Assembly: GCA_963680875.1 (NCBI GenBank)
Contig: OY804580.1
Coordinates: forward strand, 98,857,353-98,921,352
Source of the DNA: Bathymodiolus brooksi
Lineage: Eukaryota; Mollusca; Bivalvia; Mytilida; Modiolidae
Length of the DNA: 64,000 nt
Reading direction: 5' to 3'
This document shows, piece by piece, positions 47,609 through 59,300 of the stretch (position 1 is its first letter; each line of letters begins with the position of its first letter). The notes under the pieces were generated by a model, which was not told the origin of the DNA, made no database searches, and was given only the letters and a program-made list of their open reading frames with translations. Position numbers and translations under genes: made by a program.

Positions 47609-48834
47609 CTATAACAGGGTTTCAGCTGGATTTTATCATACTACGGTCAAATTACCTAACTCATATAAATTCCTCAGGCCTTTTGTCCTGAAAGGCACTT
47701 ATTCAATAGGTCAATTGTGTCCTAATTTGCCTAAAACTTATAGGTCATTTAATGCATACTTATTATGATATTTGGAATTGACAGCCAGACAGGTTTTCAG
47801 AGGTCACCATCTCTTTCCAAAAAAAAAAGTTAAACTTAAGTGAAAATAAATAGAAATTAAAATCAAATTCCCCAATGAGGAATGAGTCAAAGATTTAAGA
47901 GAAAGCTACCCTAAATAGGTTACAAAAAAAGTCTGCTTTGAAGTAAACATTTTGTATAAAAAAAAACAAAAAACAAAAAACTACAAAATGTTTTATATAT
48001 AAATAAAGCAAAGTATTTTATTTAAATTCACAGAGAAATAAAAAATTTAGTGGATCTTTCAAACCATTTGTCTTAATCAGGAAAAAGCTTGTAATATTTG
48101 TCCATTTCAAAGGTTTCAATATTTCCCAAAAACCTAAATCAAGTCCTGTCGTATTTTGCAGAAAAGACAAGTTTAAATTTGGTGCCAAATTGATATCCGA
48201 TAATTTTATGTGTCCGGTCCGGAGCGATTCTTCTTCTTATATTTCAAATACTGATATTTTCGCTCATTAAAGCGTTTCTGAGATTGCGACTTTAATTTTG
48301 TCAATGTCCTTGAACTTCATCAAAGCATGAGAAACGATAAAAGATAAGAGTTTTGATCTGGGGTTTCACTTTAGTTTTAATCAAAATAAATTATGGACAA
48401 ATTGGAGATCAAACAGGGCTCTTTTATACAACAAACCCAGTATTTTATACCGAACAGTCGGTCCGGTGGAAACCAATGTTTGGTTACGTAACCTCAATAT
48501 GAAAGTAGAATATATTAAATGCTGCAGACAGTTAAAAAAAATCATTACGCGCAGTGAGATCCTTTTTGCAAATAAATGTCGTTTCCCGTTTATTTAAAGA
48601 TTGAAATCAATTATCGTTAGTACAAATATTTGTTCCAAACTATAAAAATAATTGATGATAAGCATGAACAGCTATTGTGCTAGAGTAGATGGATTATATT
48701 TTGTCATTTACACCTTTCTGAATCCATCCGCCTTCGATTTTGCTGTATTGTCTATTGAATCGGGTGACAACATAGGAAGTGTGTTGCCATGGCAACAACT
48801 TCCAAAAAACAAAAAATCAGGTGCCCTTTAAAGG

Positions 48835-49023
48835 AGGGTCTTACTAATGCAATCAGTGCCTATCACCACTCAAGTAGCCATTTTAAATCCCATCCTTATG
48901 GTTTGGTATATGGTGTTTAATGCCACTTTCAACAATATTTCAGTTATGTCATGGAGGTCGTTTTAATTGGTTATATTAACACATAATGTTGTATCGAGTA
49001 CGCCTCGTCATGAATGGGGTTTA
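48835..49023. mobile_element. SINE fragments, main family
   Basis: A plus-strand head fragment (48845-48895, caatcagtgcctatcaccac) is followed by a minus-strand copy with an internal deletion (48901-49023, gtgtttaatgccactttcaa ... tatcgagtacgcctcgtcat). Confidence 0.7.
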
Positions 49024-49058
49024 AATAACGACACCCCTCTCATTCTTTAGAAGAGAGT

Positions 49059-49185
49059 TTAAACAGTGATCATCAACAATTCAAAGATAGCAATTTAACA
49101 TACAACCACCTTTCACCTCAAATTATTCAACACAAAATAAGACGATGGCATAAAGCGTTGGAAATCCAGGTTCTGGCCTTGTAAA
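49059..49185 (+). repeat. GTTTAAACAGTGAT interspersed repeat
   Basis: Plus-orientation copy: gtttaaacagtgatcatcaa, and cgttggaaatccaggttctg near its end. Confidence 0.6.
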
Positions 49186-49340
49186 GGTGAACTACACTAC
49201 TTCATGTGATAGTTTGTCAGTGATTTATTTACAACAGGTCAATATGGTTTTCTCAACGTACTTCATTTTCTTCCATCAATAAAACTGACAGCTATGCTAA
49301 AACTGATATTTTGATGAACATGGCTTTAAACATCCATAAC
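49186..49340 (+). mobile_element. SINE, main family, old 5'-truncated copy
   Basis: Diverged body and tail: gtgatagtttgtcagtgatt, ttccatcaataaaactgaca, and a tail ending ggctttaaacatccataa. The head is missing. Confidence 0.6.
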
Positions 49341-49398
49341 TCAAAACGCTATTAAATTTTAGCAAAGCTAGCATTAGATAGCAACAATCCTTTTCTAG

Positions 49399-49670
49399 TA
49401 CAGTAAAATCTGTCTAAAACCAACCTTCTTGAGACCAATTTTGTCTTCAATATAGACGAGTGTTCGATTTATACAGGTTATATTAACTTAGATTATATTC
49501 ATTTGGACTTTATTTAAAATTCTGGGACCAATTTTTGTCTTCTGTACAGACAGGTGTTCAGTTTATACAGGTTAAATTAACAAAGATTTCATACATTTGG
49601 ATTTTATTTAAGATTCTGTTTAGACAGGATTATAGTTCATTCAAGGTTCGGATCAGACAGGTTTCATTGC
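49399..49670. mobile_element. MITE, CCTGTCTAAA family, with internal duplication
   Basis: Ends tacagtaaaatctgtctaaa and cagacaggtttcattgca. The interior segment (gaccaattt...gtcttc...gttcgatttatacaggtta) is present twice, about 110 bp apart. Confidence 0.7.
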
Positions 49671-50040
49671 ATGACCACAAACTATAAATTAATAAATGAG
49701 AAACTGACACACACAGACACACAGGTGTTCTGGATACAACACAGAGTTCACGAAATTCCTCAGTCCTGTCAGATATGACCAGCAAAATGTTGGCAGATAT
49801 TGCTAAGGACTGACACAAGATTTTGTAATAGAAAATTAATGAGGACTGACATTTTTTTCACTAGGACCACCAAACCCATATGCCATTTTGTGAACCCTGA
49901 CAACAAGTGGCATTAAACAACATACCCTAACCCTAACTCACACTTCTGAAGACTTTTGCAAAACATAAGAAATTACATTTTTTAAATTTCATAATCATGC
50001 ACTCATGATCAGTGTATTTATTGCCTATATAAAGGTGTAC

Positions 50041-50296
50041 GGGGCCCGGGTGGCTCAATGAGTTAGGTAGTTGGATTACCTAACAACTCATACAAGCCTA
50101 TCACCAATACGGCGTGGGTTCGCACCCGGCTTTGTAAATTACAAAAAGGGTGCACTCGACTCGTAGTCGCAAGTGATAAAGTTTACCAGTTGCATGCCCA
50201 TGGTCGGTGGTTTTCTCTGGGTACTCCGGCTTCTTCCACAACTAAAACTGGTCGCCATGATATAGCTGAAATATTGCTGAAAGTGGCATTAAAACA
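50041..50296 (+). mobile_element. SINE, second tRNA-headed subfamily, full length
   Basis: Head cgggtggctcaatgagttag, B box GGTTCGCACCC, tail ctgaaagtggcattaaaaca. About 90% like 19549-19805 by eye. Confidence 0.87.
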
Positions 50297-50393
50297 CCAA
50301 AAATCAAAATTAAATCATAAAGGTGTAGTAAAAAAATTGTACTTTATATGTCTACAAGACATAAAAAGTCTACTGTTACTTTTTATCTTGGGT

Positions 50394-50640
50394 AGAGCAA
50401 AAACCTAATAGACACTGATCAAACACAGACATTGACAACTCACAGAATGTCCAATGTTTTTGGTTCATGGGCACAGCTAATATCCAATGTAAAAGTACAA
50501 AGTCAAAGTCAAAGGTTACAGACCTTGGGCCTACATAATTTTGAACCCCTGATGTTGATGTAGAGCAAAACGCAATAGACACTGGTCAAACACAGACGTT
50601 GACACCTCAGGCTCATATGAAAATGTCCAATGTTTTTGCC
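50394..50640 (+). repeat. diverged tandem duplication of about 168 bp
   Basis: agagcaaaa...aatagacactg...caaacacagac...aatgtccaatgtttttg occurs at 50394-50461 and 50562-50637. Confidence 0.7.
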
Positions 50641-51049
50641 TTTTTGGCATGTAAATTTAACAATTTATTGCATATGCAGTATATAAACAATATACTGGTA
50701 CATAATTTGTCACATTGTCAGGAAATATTAAATGTATTAGTGTATGCCTTGAAACAGGAAAGAAAAGTTCACTAGGTGCTTGCTTATCTTCCTGTTTCTA
50801 AGACTCATACAAATAAATTTGATATTTTCCAACAATGTAAGTATATTGCCCATTTCTTTGTTCTATGACTCTTGAGTTAAATACAACAGAACACTTAATC
50901 AAACAATACAATTATCTAAAGTCTCCAAACAAACATTCTATATTAGTTTATTGCCATGTTAAAGGACCAAATTATATGACCATATAATCACTTGTATTGG
51001 ATTACTACTCTATAGCAAATTAGGCCACACCCAAAAAATGCTTGTGTTT

Positions 51050-51170
51050 CCGCTAACCCTATCGACCTTCATATTAGTGCCTAACCTAAAATTTTGTTTG
51101 TAATTTAAGGACAAGCACGGGTACAGTTAGATCATTGTCCTGTATAACCTAGGTGATAATTCATTATTTT
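51050..51170 (+). repeat. interspersed repeat with GACAAGCAC motif
   Basis: ttaaggacaagcacgggtac and cattgtcctgtataacctag recur at 52400-52610, where they are tandemly duplicated with period about 105 bp. An 18-19-base poly-C run follows at about 51236. Confidence 0.6.
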
Positions 51171-51465
51171 TTTTTTCATATAAAAATAAGGGGGAAAAAA
51201 GAAGAAGTTTTGCCTGCCTACTAGCCATCCATCCACCCCCCCCCCCCCCCCCCCAAGTTAGAGGACCACATATATTTGTTTTTCTTGGCCTTATAACCTA
51301 TTTGGACTGAAACAGCTGATATTACATGGTTCATATAAACTGAAGAGAATATCCTGTGTTAGCCCTGAGCTTGGTAACCGATATAATGACGTCACATATA
51401 ATAGAATTTCTTTCATGATATTGTGACATCATTTTGTTGTAGTTCAGAATGTAATGGGTAAGTAA

Positions 51466-51518
51466 GGGTTATGGTGTTTAACATCACTTTCAACAATATG
51501 TCAGATATATCGTGGCTT
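51466..51518 (-). mobile_element. SINE, main family, tail fragment
   Basis: Tail only: gttatggtgtttaacatcac and atatgtcagatatatcgtgg. Confidence 0.75.
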
Positions 51519-52399
51519 GTAATGAAAACTCTTATTTCTTCAAAAACATTGCTCTTAATATTTGAAGTAGTAGCTTATATTGACAGTACTTCCTTGAAAG
51601 ATATTTTTATTCAAAATCTGAAATGGAATTTTATCACCTCGTACAATTAAGCGTGGCTAAACAATTTTTTTAACAGTTGTACAGTAGTCCTACCTTCCCC
51701 CCCCCCCTCCCCCCATTTTTAAGACCACCAATTCAAACAATGAAAAAGTGGCATCAACATTGACTTTGATAACAATGTAGTTTGACTGTAGTTCAAAATA
51801 TTTTTTACATAATATAGATGGTTTTATTTACCAATTTACCACATCAAGGCTTTTGTGTGATTAAATCTCAGAACAAAATCACAAAATGATGATAGTGGTG
51901 GGTGGATGGATGTTGATTTTTTTTCTCTCTTCAATTTTTATTTTTACTACAAAATTAATTTCATCTAGAAATCTTTTGAAATGGTTTTCTTTTTTTCTCT
52001 CTCTCTCTTCAATTTTTATTTTTTTCTTCAAAATTAATTTCATCTAGAAATTGTAAGAGAACTTTTGAAATGGCCTTTAAGAGAAGTTGAATGTTAGAAG
52101 GAAGTAATTTATTTTCACTATTATTCAAATACAAGATGAAAATGTTCTTATACAAAAGATTGCCTAAGGAAGAACCAGAGGCTCCATTGGGTCTGAAATC
52201 ACTTAACAAATGTCTTTAATTATAATACAATGTACACAAATTGAGGGTCTGCAGTTTACTCACATGAGGAACACACTTGTATGAAGAAGATCCTTCTAAC
52301 AAAATTCAAAGTGGGGCAAACATAATACACATCACTGCTTCAAAGGAAACAAACATAAATACACATAATTAGGCCAAAAAAAGAAAAATGTGTTTCTGC

Positions 52400-52610
52400 A
52401 AGCACTACTGACCCTAATTTTCAGTACCTACCCTAAAGTTTTTATTGCCCATTTTTAGACAAGCACTGTTAGTCAGATCCTTGTCCTGTATAACCTAGAT
52501 AAAAACTCTACCAACCCTAATTTTTAGTGTATACCCCAAAGTTTTTATTGTCATTTTTAGACAAGCACTGTTAAAGTCAGATCCGTCTCCTGTATAAACT
52601 AGGTAAAAAT
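52400..52610 (+). repeat. 105-bp tandem duplication, GACAAGCAC family
   Basis: Two copies of aaagtttttattg...catttttagacaagcactgt...cagatcc...cctgtataa. The second copy provides the target site (GGTAAAAAT) of the MITE at 52611. Confidence 0.75.
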
Positions 52611-52980
52611 CATTCTCTATCCAGAGTTGTCGTTCCTGCTACGCTAGACTCTATCTCTGTCAATGCCCATTTTACAAGATTCTTGTAAAAGTTAGAAACA
52701 GTAAAAAAATGATTCCCCCCCCCCCCCCCCCCCACTTCTTGGAGAACTATTTTGCGGAGGTAAAAATTAAAAAGTTAAAAACGATCACAAATCATTTTTA
52801 AGAGAGAATTGATTTGAAATGAGTGATTTATTTTCATCTTTATTGATATTTAACAATAATTAAAACAATTTTAAGTACATTTTTTTTTACTGTTTCTAAC
52901 TTTTACAAGAATCTTGTAAAATGGGCGTTGACAGAGATAGAGTCTAGCGTAGCAGGAACGACAAATCTGGATAGAGAATG
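52611..52980. mobile_element. Mutator-like MITE, 370 bp, with 100-bp inverted repeats
   Basis: Terminal inverted repeats of about 100 bp (52611-52711 and 52878-52980), starting CATTCTCTATCCAGAG, with only about three mismatches. Target duplication GGTAAAAAT of 9 bp (52602-52610 and 52981-52989). A poly-C run of about 17 lies next to the left repeat. Long inverted repeats plus a 9-bp duplication are the hallmark of Mutator-type elements. Non-coding. Confidence 0.9.
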
Positions 52981-53158
52981 GGTAAAAATAAATAGCTGTG
53001 CTTCTATACTTACCCTATTTGTTTTTCCAAGAATGTTATCAGAAACACATGCAATTTTTTTCTTTGACCTTTGACCTTATAATCTCTAATACTTCTTGAA
53101 ATAAAGCAAACATAAGAGATGTCATTTGTGTAATATCTAATTCATTATTGTAACTTAC

Positions 53159-53220
53159 CTCTCTAGAAATTTGTCAAATATATGGCCTCTCAATGAATTG
53201 CAAATTTCTTCTATATATGG
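53159..53220 (-). CDS. GRK2: GRK2/3-type receptor kinase, exon from the end of the RGS-homology domain
   Basis: Minus-strand exon of 62 nt: acceptor tatttttcag, donor gtaagtt. It reads [20 protein letters not shown] plus two bases of a serine codon (phase 0 start, phase 2 end). Human GRK2 has [21 protein letters not shown] here, in the C-terminal part of the RGS-homology domain that binds G-alpha-q. It is the most 5' exon of the gene in this window; exons for the N-terminus (the first roughly 140 residues) were searched for at 53221-64000 and not found, so they should lie right of the window. Confidence 0.96.
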
Positions 53221-53345
53221 CTGAAAAATAATAATAGATGGTGTTACTTTCTAACTTCTTATAATATTATAACTTTTATGAGTAAACTGTTATTGTTGCT
53301 GAAAATAACATAATTTCACATGAAAAAAAAAAAAATTAAACGATT

Positions 53346-53402
53346 TTTTAATGTGACATACACAAGTTATTGTTTAATAGAGGTGGTCACTGAAGCAGGT
53401 AA
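53346..53402. repeat. MITE fragment, CAGTCAAACCTG family
   Basis: Right-end piece acaagttattgtttaataga and ggtggtcactgaagcaggt, close to the GRK exon at 53159-53220. Confidence 0.55.
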
Positions 53403-53699
53403 ACAGTGTAAAGTTAATATGGCTATGGTCATAATTCATTTATTTATTTATACCAGACGTCAACAACAAAATAAAAACTGAAATTTCAGAAGAAATTTAA
53501 TATCAATTAATAAATGGGAATTTTATCATGTGAAATATTAAAGAAAGCTAATATTGGAAAGCTGAGAAATATTATCATACTCGGGGAAAATAGTACATTC
53601 TGATTTAATGGTAAAACAATTATTACTTTCACGCATCACAACCATTTTTTTTTTACAGAATTACACAATGTAGCTGTTTCAAATAAAATGCTCTTATCG

Positions 53700-53752
53700 A
53701 TACACTGCCATGATATAACTGAAATATTGTTGGAAGTGGCGTTAAACACCAT
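53700..53752 (+). mobile_element. SINE, main family, tail fragment
   Basis: Plus-strand tail: tgccatgatataactgaaat and ggaagtggcgttaaacacca. Confidence 0.75.
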
Positions 53753-54202
53753 ATTCCTTCCTCTAACAATACACAAATCTTCATATGACAATGAGCAAGC
53801 AGGCAATGTTTTAATAAATTCCCATTTAATATGTAGGAGGAGTTAATTGTCTAAACTTTTGTAACAAGCAGGACCTTCCAAGTCTTTTCCATTGTAGAAC
53901 TTTTTTAAATGTATTGTTGGACCTCACTCAGTACAGGTAAATGAGTCAGACAATTCCGAAATCTTTTCGTAAATCATTTTTAGTGCATTGGCCTTTAAAA
54001 AATGTAAATAACCAGAACAGAACTTCACTTCAAAAATAGCATCCAAATGAATAGACAACCTCAAACATTTTTTGGACCTTTTTCTATGTTCTCACAATGT
54101 AAAAAAAAAATCTCAGTGTACTATCCGCATAGACAGAGGAAAACAATATCTCTCTCCCAGAAAGGGCAAAACATAATGATGGACTCATTTCAAATTGGAT
54201 TA

Positions 54203-54359
54203 GGGTTAGGGTGTTTAACGCCACTTTCAACAATAATTCAAATATATTGTGGTAAACAGTTTTATTGGTGAAGGAAACCGAAGTACCCAGAGAAAAACAA
54301 CAGATCTGGCACAAGTCACTGACAAACTTTATCACATAATGTTGTATCGAGTACACCTT
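54203..54359 (-). mobile_element. SINE, main family, head missing
   Basis: Tail and body (gtgtttaacgccactttcaa ... gttgtatcgagtacaccttt) are present, but the sequence stops before the tRNA-like head. Confidence 0.82.
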
Positions 54360-54597
54360 TGGTATAATAATAGCATCCTAGTCTTTCAAACTCAAATTGT
54401 AATTTATACCGGAGTAGCGATAAAAAAAAATAACGAAAGAAAATGATGAAAATTTAATCTAAATCTGATTGTTATCAACAAAACATTTGAAAAGGACTGA
54501 ATATAATTATAATAGACATTCAAATAATTTAACAGCAACAAAATAATCTCCTAAAAATTTATGTTGCCTTTTCACATTTGTTTTACAATAAAAAAGT

Positions 54598-54850
54598 AGA
54601 TATCTAATTTAGTGTGCATCACACGTTTCTAGAATAACCTTCATTAGGTACACTCAATGTCAAAAGATTGGGAAAGCCATGTAATTTAGAAGTCTTCGAG
54701 AGTAAGGACATAAAAAGGATAGCTACCACTGGCTACTTATGGTTAACTATGACTGACAGAGATTGACTTTACTTTTAATTACATTGTTCAGGAACTTCAA
54801 ACATAAATAAACCATGTCTGTGCCAAAGTACCGACTACTGGGTGGATAAT
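54598..54850 (+). repeat. third, unamplified member of the satellite-bearing element family
   Basis: One unit like the 76-bp satellite (gtgtgcatcacacgtttcta...ccttcattaggtacactcaa...gattgggaaagcc). It is followed by one copy of the second module (ggatagctaccactggctac...gactgacagagattgacttt) and one copy of the third (accatgtctgtgccaaagta...actgggtggataatatac). It shows the order of modules before tandem amplification. Confidence 0.8.
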
Positions 54851-55652
54851 ATACTTTGAAAGTAAGAAATCAGTAGGGCCTCAACAGGATTGCCGAAACC
54901 TTTTCTGTGTGCCATACTGGCAACGGAGATCCTGAATGGCAAACAAGAACTAATATATTATCCAGTAGTTGTTTTCAATAAATTGTAATTGTCTGACACC
55001 TGTCGTAGAACAAAATGTCTTTACACAAATGACGACTAATCTGCATTTTATTACTCATTACACAAACGTTATAACACTATTCTGAGTTCTTATAATCGAT
55101 TATCCAGCTTTTCTCTAAATACTTAAACAGGACACTATTTTCTGTGAGAATTTAATTCAAACAATGAAGTGAAAGTAATTAGCAGACATGCAACTTGGGA
55201 AATTACAGTATCTATTGTAATTGAACGGGCTGTGACAATGTGTGGAAAATGAAAATCAATACAAATATTATATATGCTTAACGGAGTTTTACAGAATTAC
55301 ACCTACCAATGAAAAACTAGGACAACCAATCCACACCTACGTAATTATGTCATTAACACCATTTAACGAGTACAGAAAGCATTGAATCGTATTTATTTTT
55401 TACCTATTTATTTCCAATGAATATAAACAAACAAAAAATAGATTGAATTGACAATGCCCCCGCACAAAACTTGGAGGTTTAAGTGCAAACTGTAATTGTT
55501 TGTTAATTGTATATTTGCTATGTTTGTAAGACATCAAATTAATTGATATAATTTGTTCACACCAAAATATAGGTGAAATGGTGTAAAACACCATTCAACC
55601 TATCATTTTAGACATGTCATGCACCTCTGGATTATACTATGTACATGGACTA

Positions 55653-55902
55653 TGGTTTGGTTTATGGTGTTTAACGCCACTTTCAACAATATTTCAGCTA
55701 TATCGTGGCGGTCACTTTTATTGGTAAAGGAAACCCGAGTATGGACCTGTCGCAAGTCACTGACCAACTTTGTCACATAATGTTGTATTGAGTACACCTC
55801 ACCATGAACTGGGTTTGAATTTACAACTTAAGTGGTGATAGCACTGATTGCACAGGTAGTTGTGAATCCAACTACCATACAATCACGACCATGACGGCCC
55901 CT
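55653..55902 (-). mobile_element. SINE, main family, full length
   Basis: Tail at 55653 (ggtttggtttatggtgttta), head ending caatcacgaccatgacggcc near 55900. A short deletion lies in the cggagtaccc region. Confidence 0.88.
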
Positions 55903-56327
55903 TACATGGAATATGTTCAACGACTGCAATTTTGTGGGAAAAAAATTGAAGAAAATAAAAATCCTGATAATATGAACACCTTGAGTATATGTGCAAATAT
56001 CCTGTAAAATAAAAAAAACCCAAACTTATAGCTTGAAAAAATGTAAGAACAGGTACATGTATACAAAACTGGACTACTTTCGTAATCCCATAATTTTGTG
56101 AAAAATTTAACAAAATAAAAATTCTGGTAATATATAAAAGTTCTTGTTTGAAAACTTTCAGAGGCATTAAGTGGACCCTATATGTACTCTATGTGTGGAA
56201 GGACAATATCACTCCGAAATATAGTCGCTGAGCATCGGAGTAATGAAAACAAATGAAAATATGTTTCACTAATATTTTAACACAACTTTTAGAAGACTTG
56301 AAACAATTGTTGAGGCAGACAAAAAAA

Positions 56328-59300
56328 CTAGAGGCTCAGGTGAGCCTGTATCGCTCACCTGACATAAATAAGTCCTCTTAAGAATGTCTGCATGCTGAAT
56401 ACATCTAAGTTACTATTCAAATCCCATATTGCCATAGGGTTCTATGTTAAAACTATGTCTGCTCATGGCAGCCATCTTGGATGGAGGTCGTGGTCACCGG
56501 ACACAATTTTGAAAGTATACTACCCAAGGACCATCCATGCCATGTTTGCTTTAAATTGGCTGACTGGTTTCAGAAGAGAAGACTTTTAAACAATTTTCCC
56601 ATAGGGTCCTATGTTAAAACTATGTCTGCTGACGGCGGCCATTTTGAACCGAGATCGGGATCACTGAACACAATTTTGGAAGTTGACCACCTAAGGACCA
56701 TCGATGACATGTTTGCTATATTGGCTTACTAGTTTCAGAGGAGAAGATTTTAAAACATTTTTTCCCATAGGGTCCTATGTTAAAACTACAGTATGTCTGC
56801 TGAAGGTGGCCATCTTGGATGGAGGTCAGGGTCACTGGACACAATTTTGAAAATTGATCACTTAAGGACCATCCATGCCATGTTTGCTTTAAATTGGCTT
56901 ACTGGTTTCAGAGAAGAAGATTTTTAAATATATTTCCCATAGGGTCCTATGTTAAAACTATGTTCGCTGATGGTTGCCATCTTGGATGGAGGTCGGGGTC
57001 ACAGGACATAATTTTGAAAGTTGACCACCTAAGGACCATTCATCCCATGTTTGCTTTAAACTGACTTACTGGTTTCATCAGAGAAGACTTTTAAACATTT
57101 TTTCCATAGGGTCCTATGTTAAAATTAAGTCGAGTCATGGTGGCCATCTTGAATTTCCAATCAGCAAACGATTCGCAAGTTTAGTACAAGACCACCCAAT
57201 GATCATTCCTGCAAAGCCACAATTCAATTGGCTTAGTGGTTTCTAACAAGAAGATTTTTAAAATTTCGACAAATCAGAACACATTATAGGCCGTGGCAGC
57301 CATATTGGATTTCCGATCAGCACCAAAAACACAAATCTTGTATATGACCACCCAATGAACATTTCTGCCAAGTTTGGTTCAAATCTGTTTTGTGGTTTCA
57401 GAAACCAGAGGCTCCCAGGAGCCTATTATCGCTCACCTGGATCAAAGCTGCTTTCAATAACAACGCAACTGCACTGTGGCGGCCATCTTGGCGGGAGAGC
57501 GCAACTGCCGGACACCATTTTGGAAGAGGACCATCCAATGACTATTCCATCAAAGTTTGGTTTTAATTGAGCTACTGGTTCCAGACAAGATGGTTTTTAT
57601 GTGAATTTCCCATAGGGTCCTATGTTAAACTAAGTACAGCTGTGCAGCCATCTTGGTCAGAGGGCGGGACCACCAGACACAAATTTGGTTCAGCGGTTTC
57701 AGAGGAGAAGATTTAAATGTGATCTTTTATCAAAATATGCCTAATATGAATAATCGGTATAAATCGGCTGAAAGAAAAATTTCAAAAAAAACCCCGAACA
57801 TATGCTAAACTACTCCTTGCCATGTAGCTGTAGTTCAAATTTGAGCTCATTTTGACTTATACTAAAGCAGCAATGGACAATTGAACAAATTTCTATTTTT
57901 AGTAACAGCAGCCATCTTGAATGGAGGGTGGGGCTGTCGGACACAATTTTGAAAGGGAACCACCCAGGGACCATCCCTGCCAGGTTTGGTTTAATTTGGT
58001 TCAGCGGTTTCAGAGGAGAAGATTTAAATGCGATCTTTTATCAAAATATGCCTAATTTGCATAATCGGTATATATCGGCTGAAAGAAACCCGGAATATAT
58101 GCTAAACTACTTCTTGCCATGTAGCTGCAGTTAAAATTTCAGCTCATTTTGACTTACACTAAAGCAGCAATGGACAATTAAAATTTCATCCCCCCTTTTT
58201 TCTATTTTTAGCTTGGTGGCCATCTTGGTTGGAAGTCGGGATCACCGGACACAATTTTGGAAGGGGGCCATCCAAGAATCATTTCAGCAAAGTTTGGTTG
58301 AGATTGGCTCAGTAGTTTCAGAGGAGAAGATTTTTTTTAAATTTCATCCCCCCTTTTTTCTAATTTGCATAATCGGTCAAAATCGGCAAAAGTTCAAAGT
58401 TCATAAAAAATCCTGTAATACATGTTAAAAAGCTCATCATTATGCTTATACAGTTCAAATTTGGGCACATTCTGGCTTAAAATAGAGCAGTTTTGGCCAT
58501 TTGAAGAAATTTCTATTTTTAGTAACAGCGGCCATCTTGAATGGAGGGCGGGGCTGTTGGACACATTTTTGAAAGGGACCCACCCAGGGACCATCCCTGC
58601 CAGGTTTGGTTTAATTTGGTTCAGCGGTTTCAGAGGAGAAGATTTAAATGCGATCTTTTATCAAAATATGCCTAATTTGCATAATCGGTATATATCGGCT
58701 GAAAGAAACCCGGAATATATGCTAAACTACTTCTTGCCATGTAGCTGCAGTTAAAATTTCAGCTCATTTTGACTTACACTAAAGCAGCAATGGACAATTA
58801 AAATTTCATCCCCCTTTTTTCTATTTTTAGCTTGGTGGCCATCTTGGTTGGAAGTCGGGATCACCGGACACAATTTTGGAAGGGGGCCATCCAAGAATCA
58901 TTTCAGCAAAGTTTGGTTGAGATTGGCTCAGTAGTTTCAGAGGAGAAGATTTTTTTTTAATTTCATCCCCCCTTTTTTCTAATTTGCATAATCGGTCAAA
59001 ATCGGCAAAAGTTCAAAGTTCATAAAAAATCCTGTCATACTTGCTGAAAAGATCATCATTATGCTTATACAGTTCAAATTTGGGCACATTCTGGCTTAAA
59101 ATAGAGCAGTTTTGGCCATTTGAAAAAAATTCTATTTTTAGTAACAGCGGCCATCTTGAATGGAGGGCGGGGCTGTTGGACACAATTTTGAAAGGGACCC
59201 ACCAGGGACCATCCCTGCCAGGTTTGGTTTAATTTGGTTCAGCGGTTTCAGAGGAGAAGATTTAAATGTGATCTTTTATCAAAATATGCCTAATTTGCAT

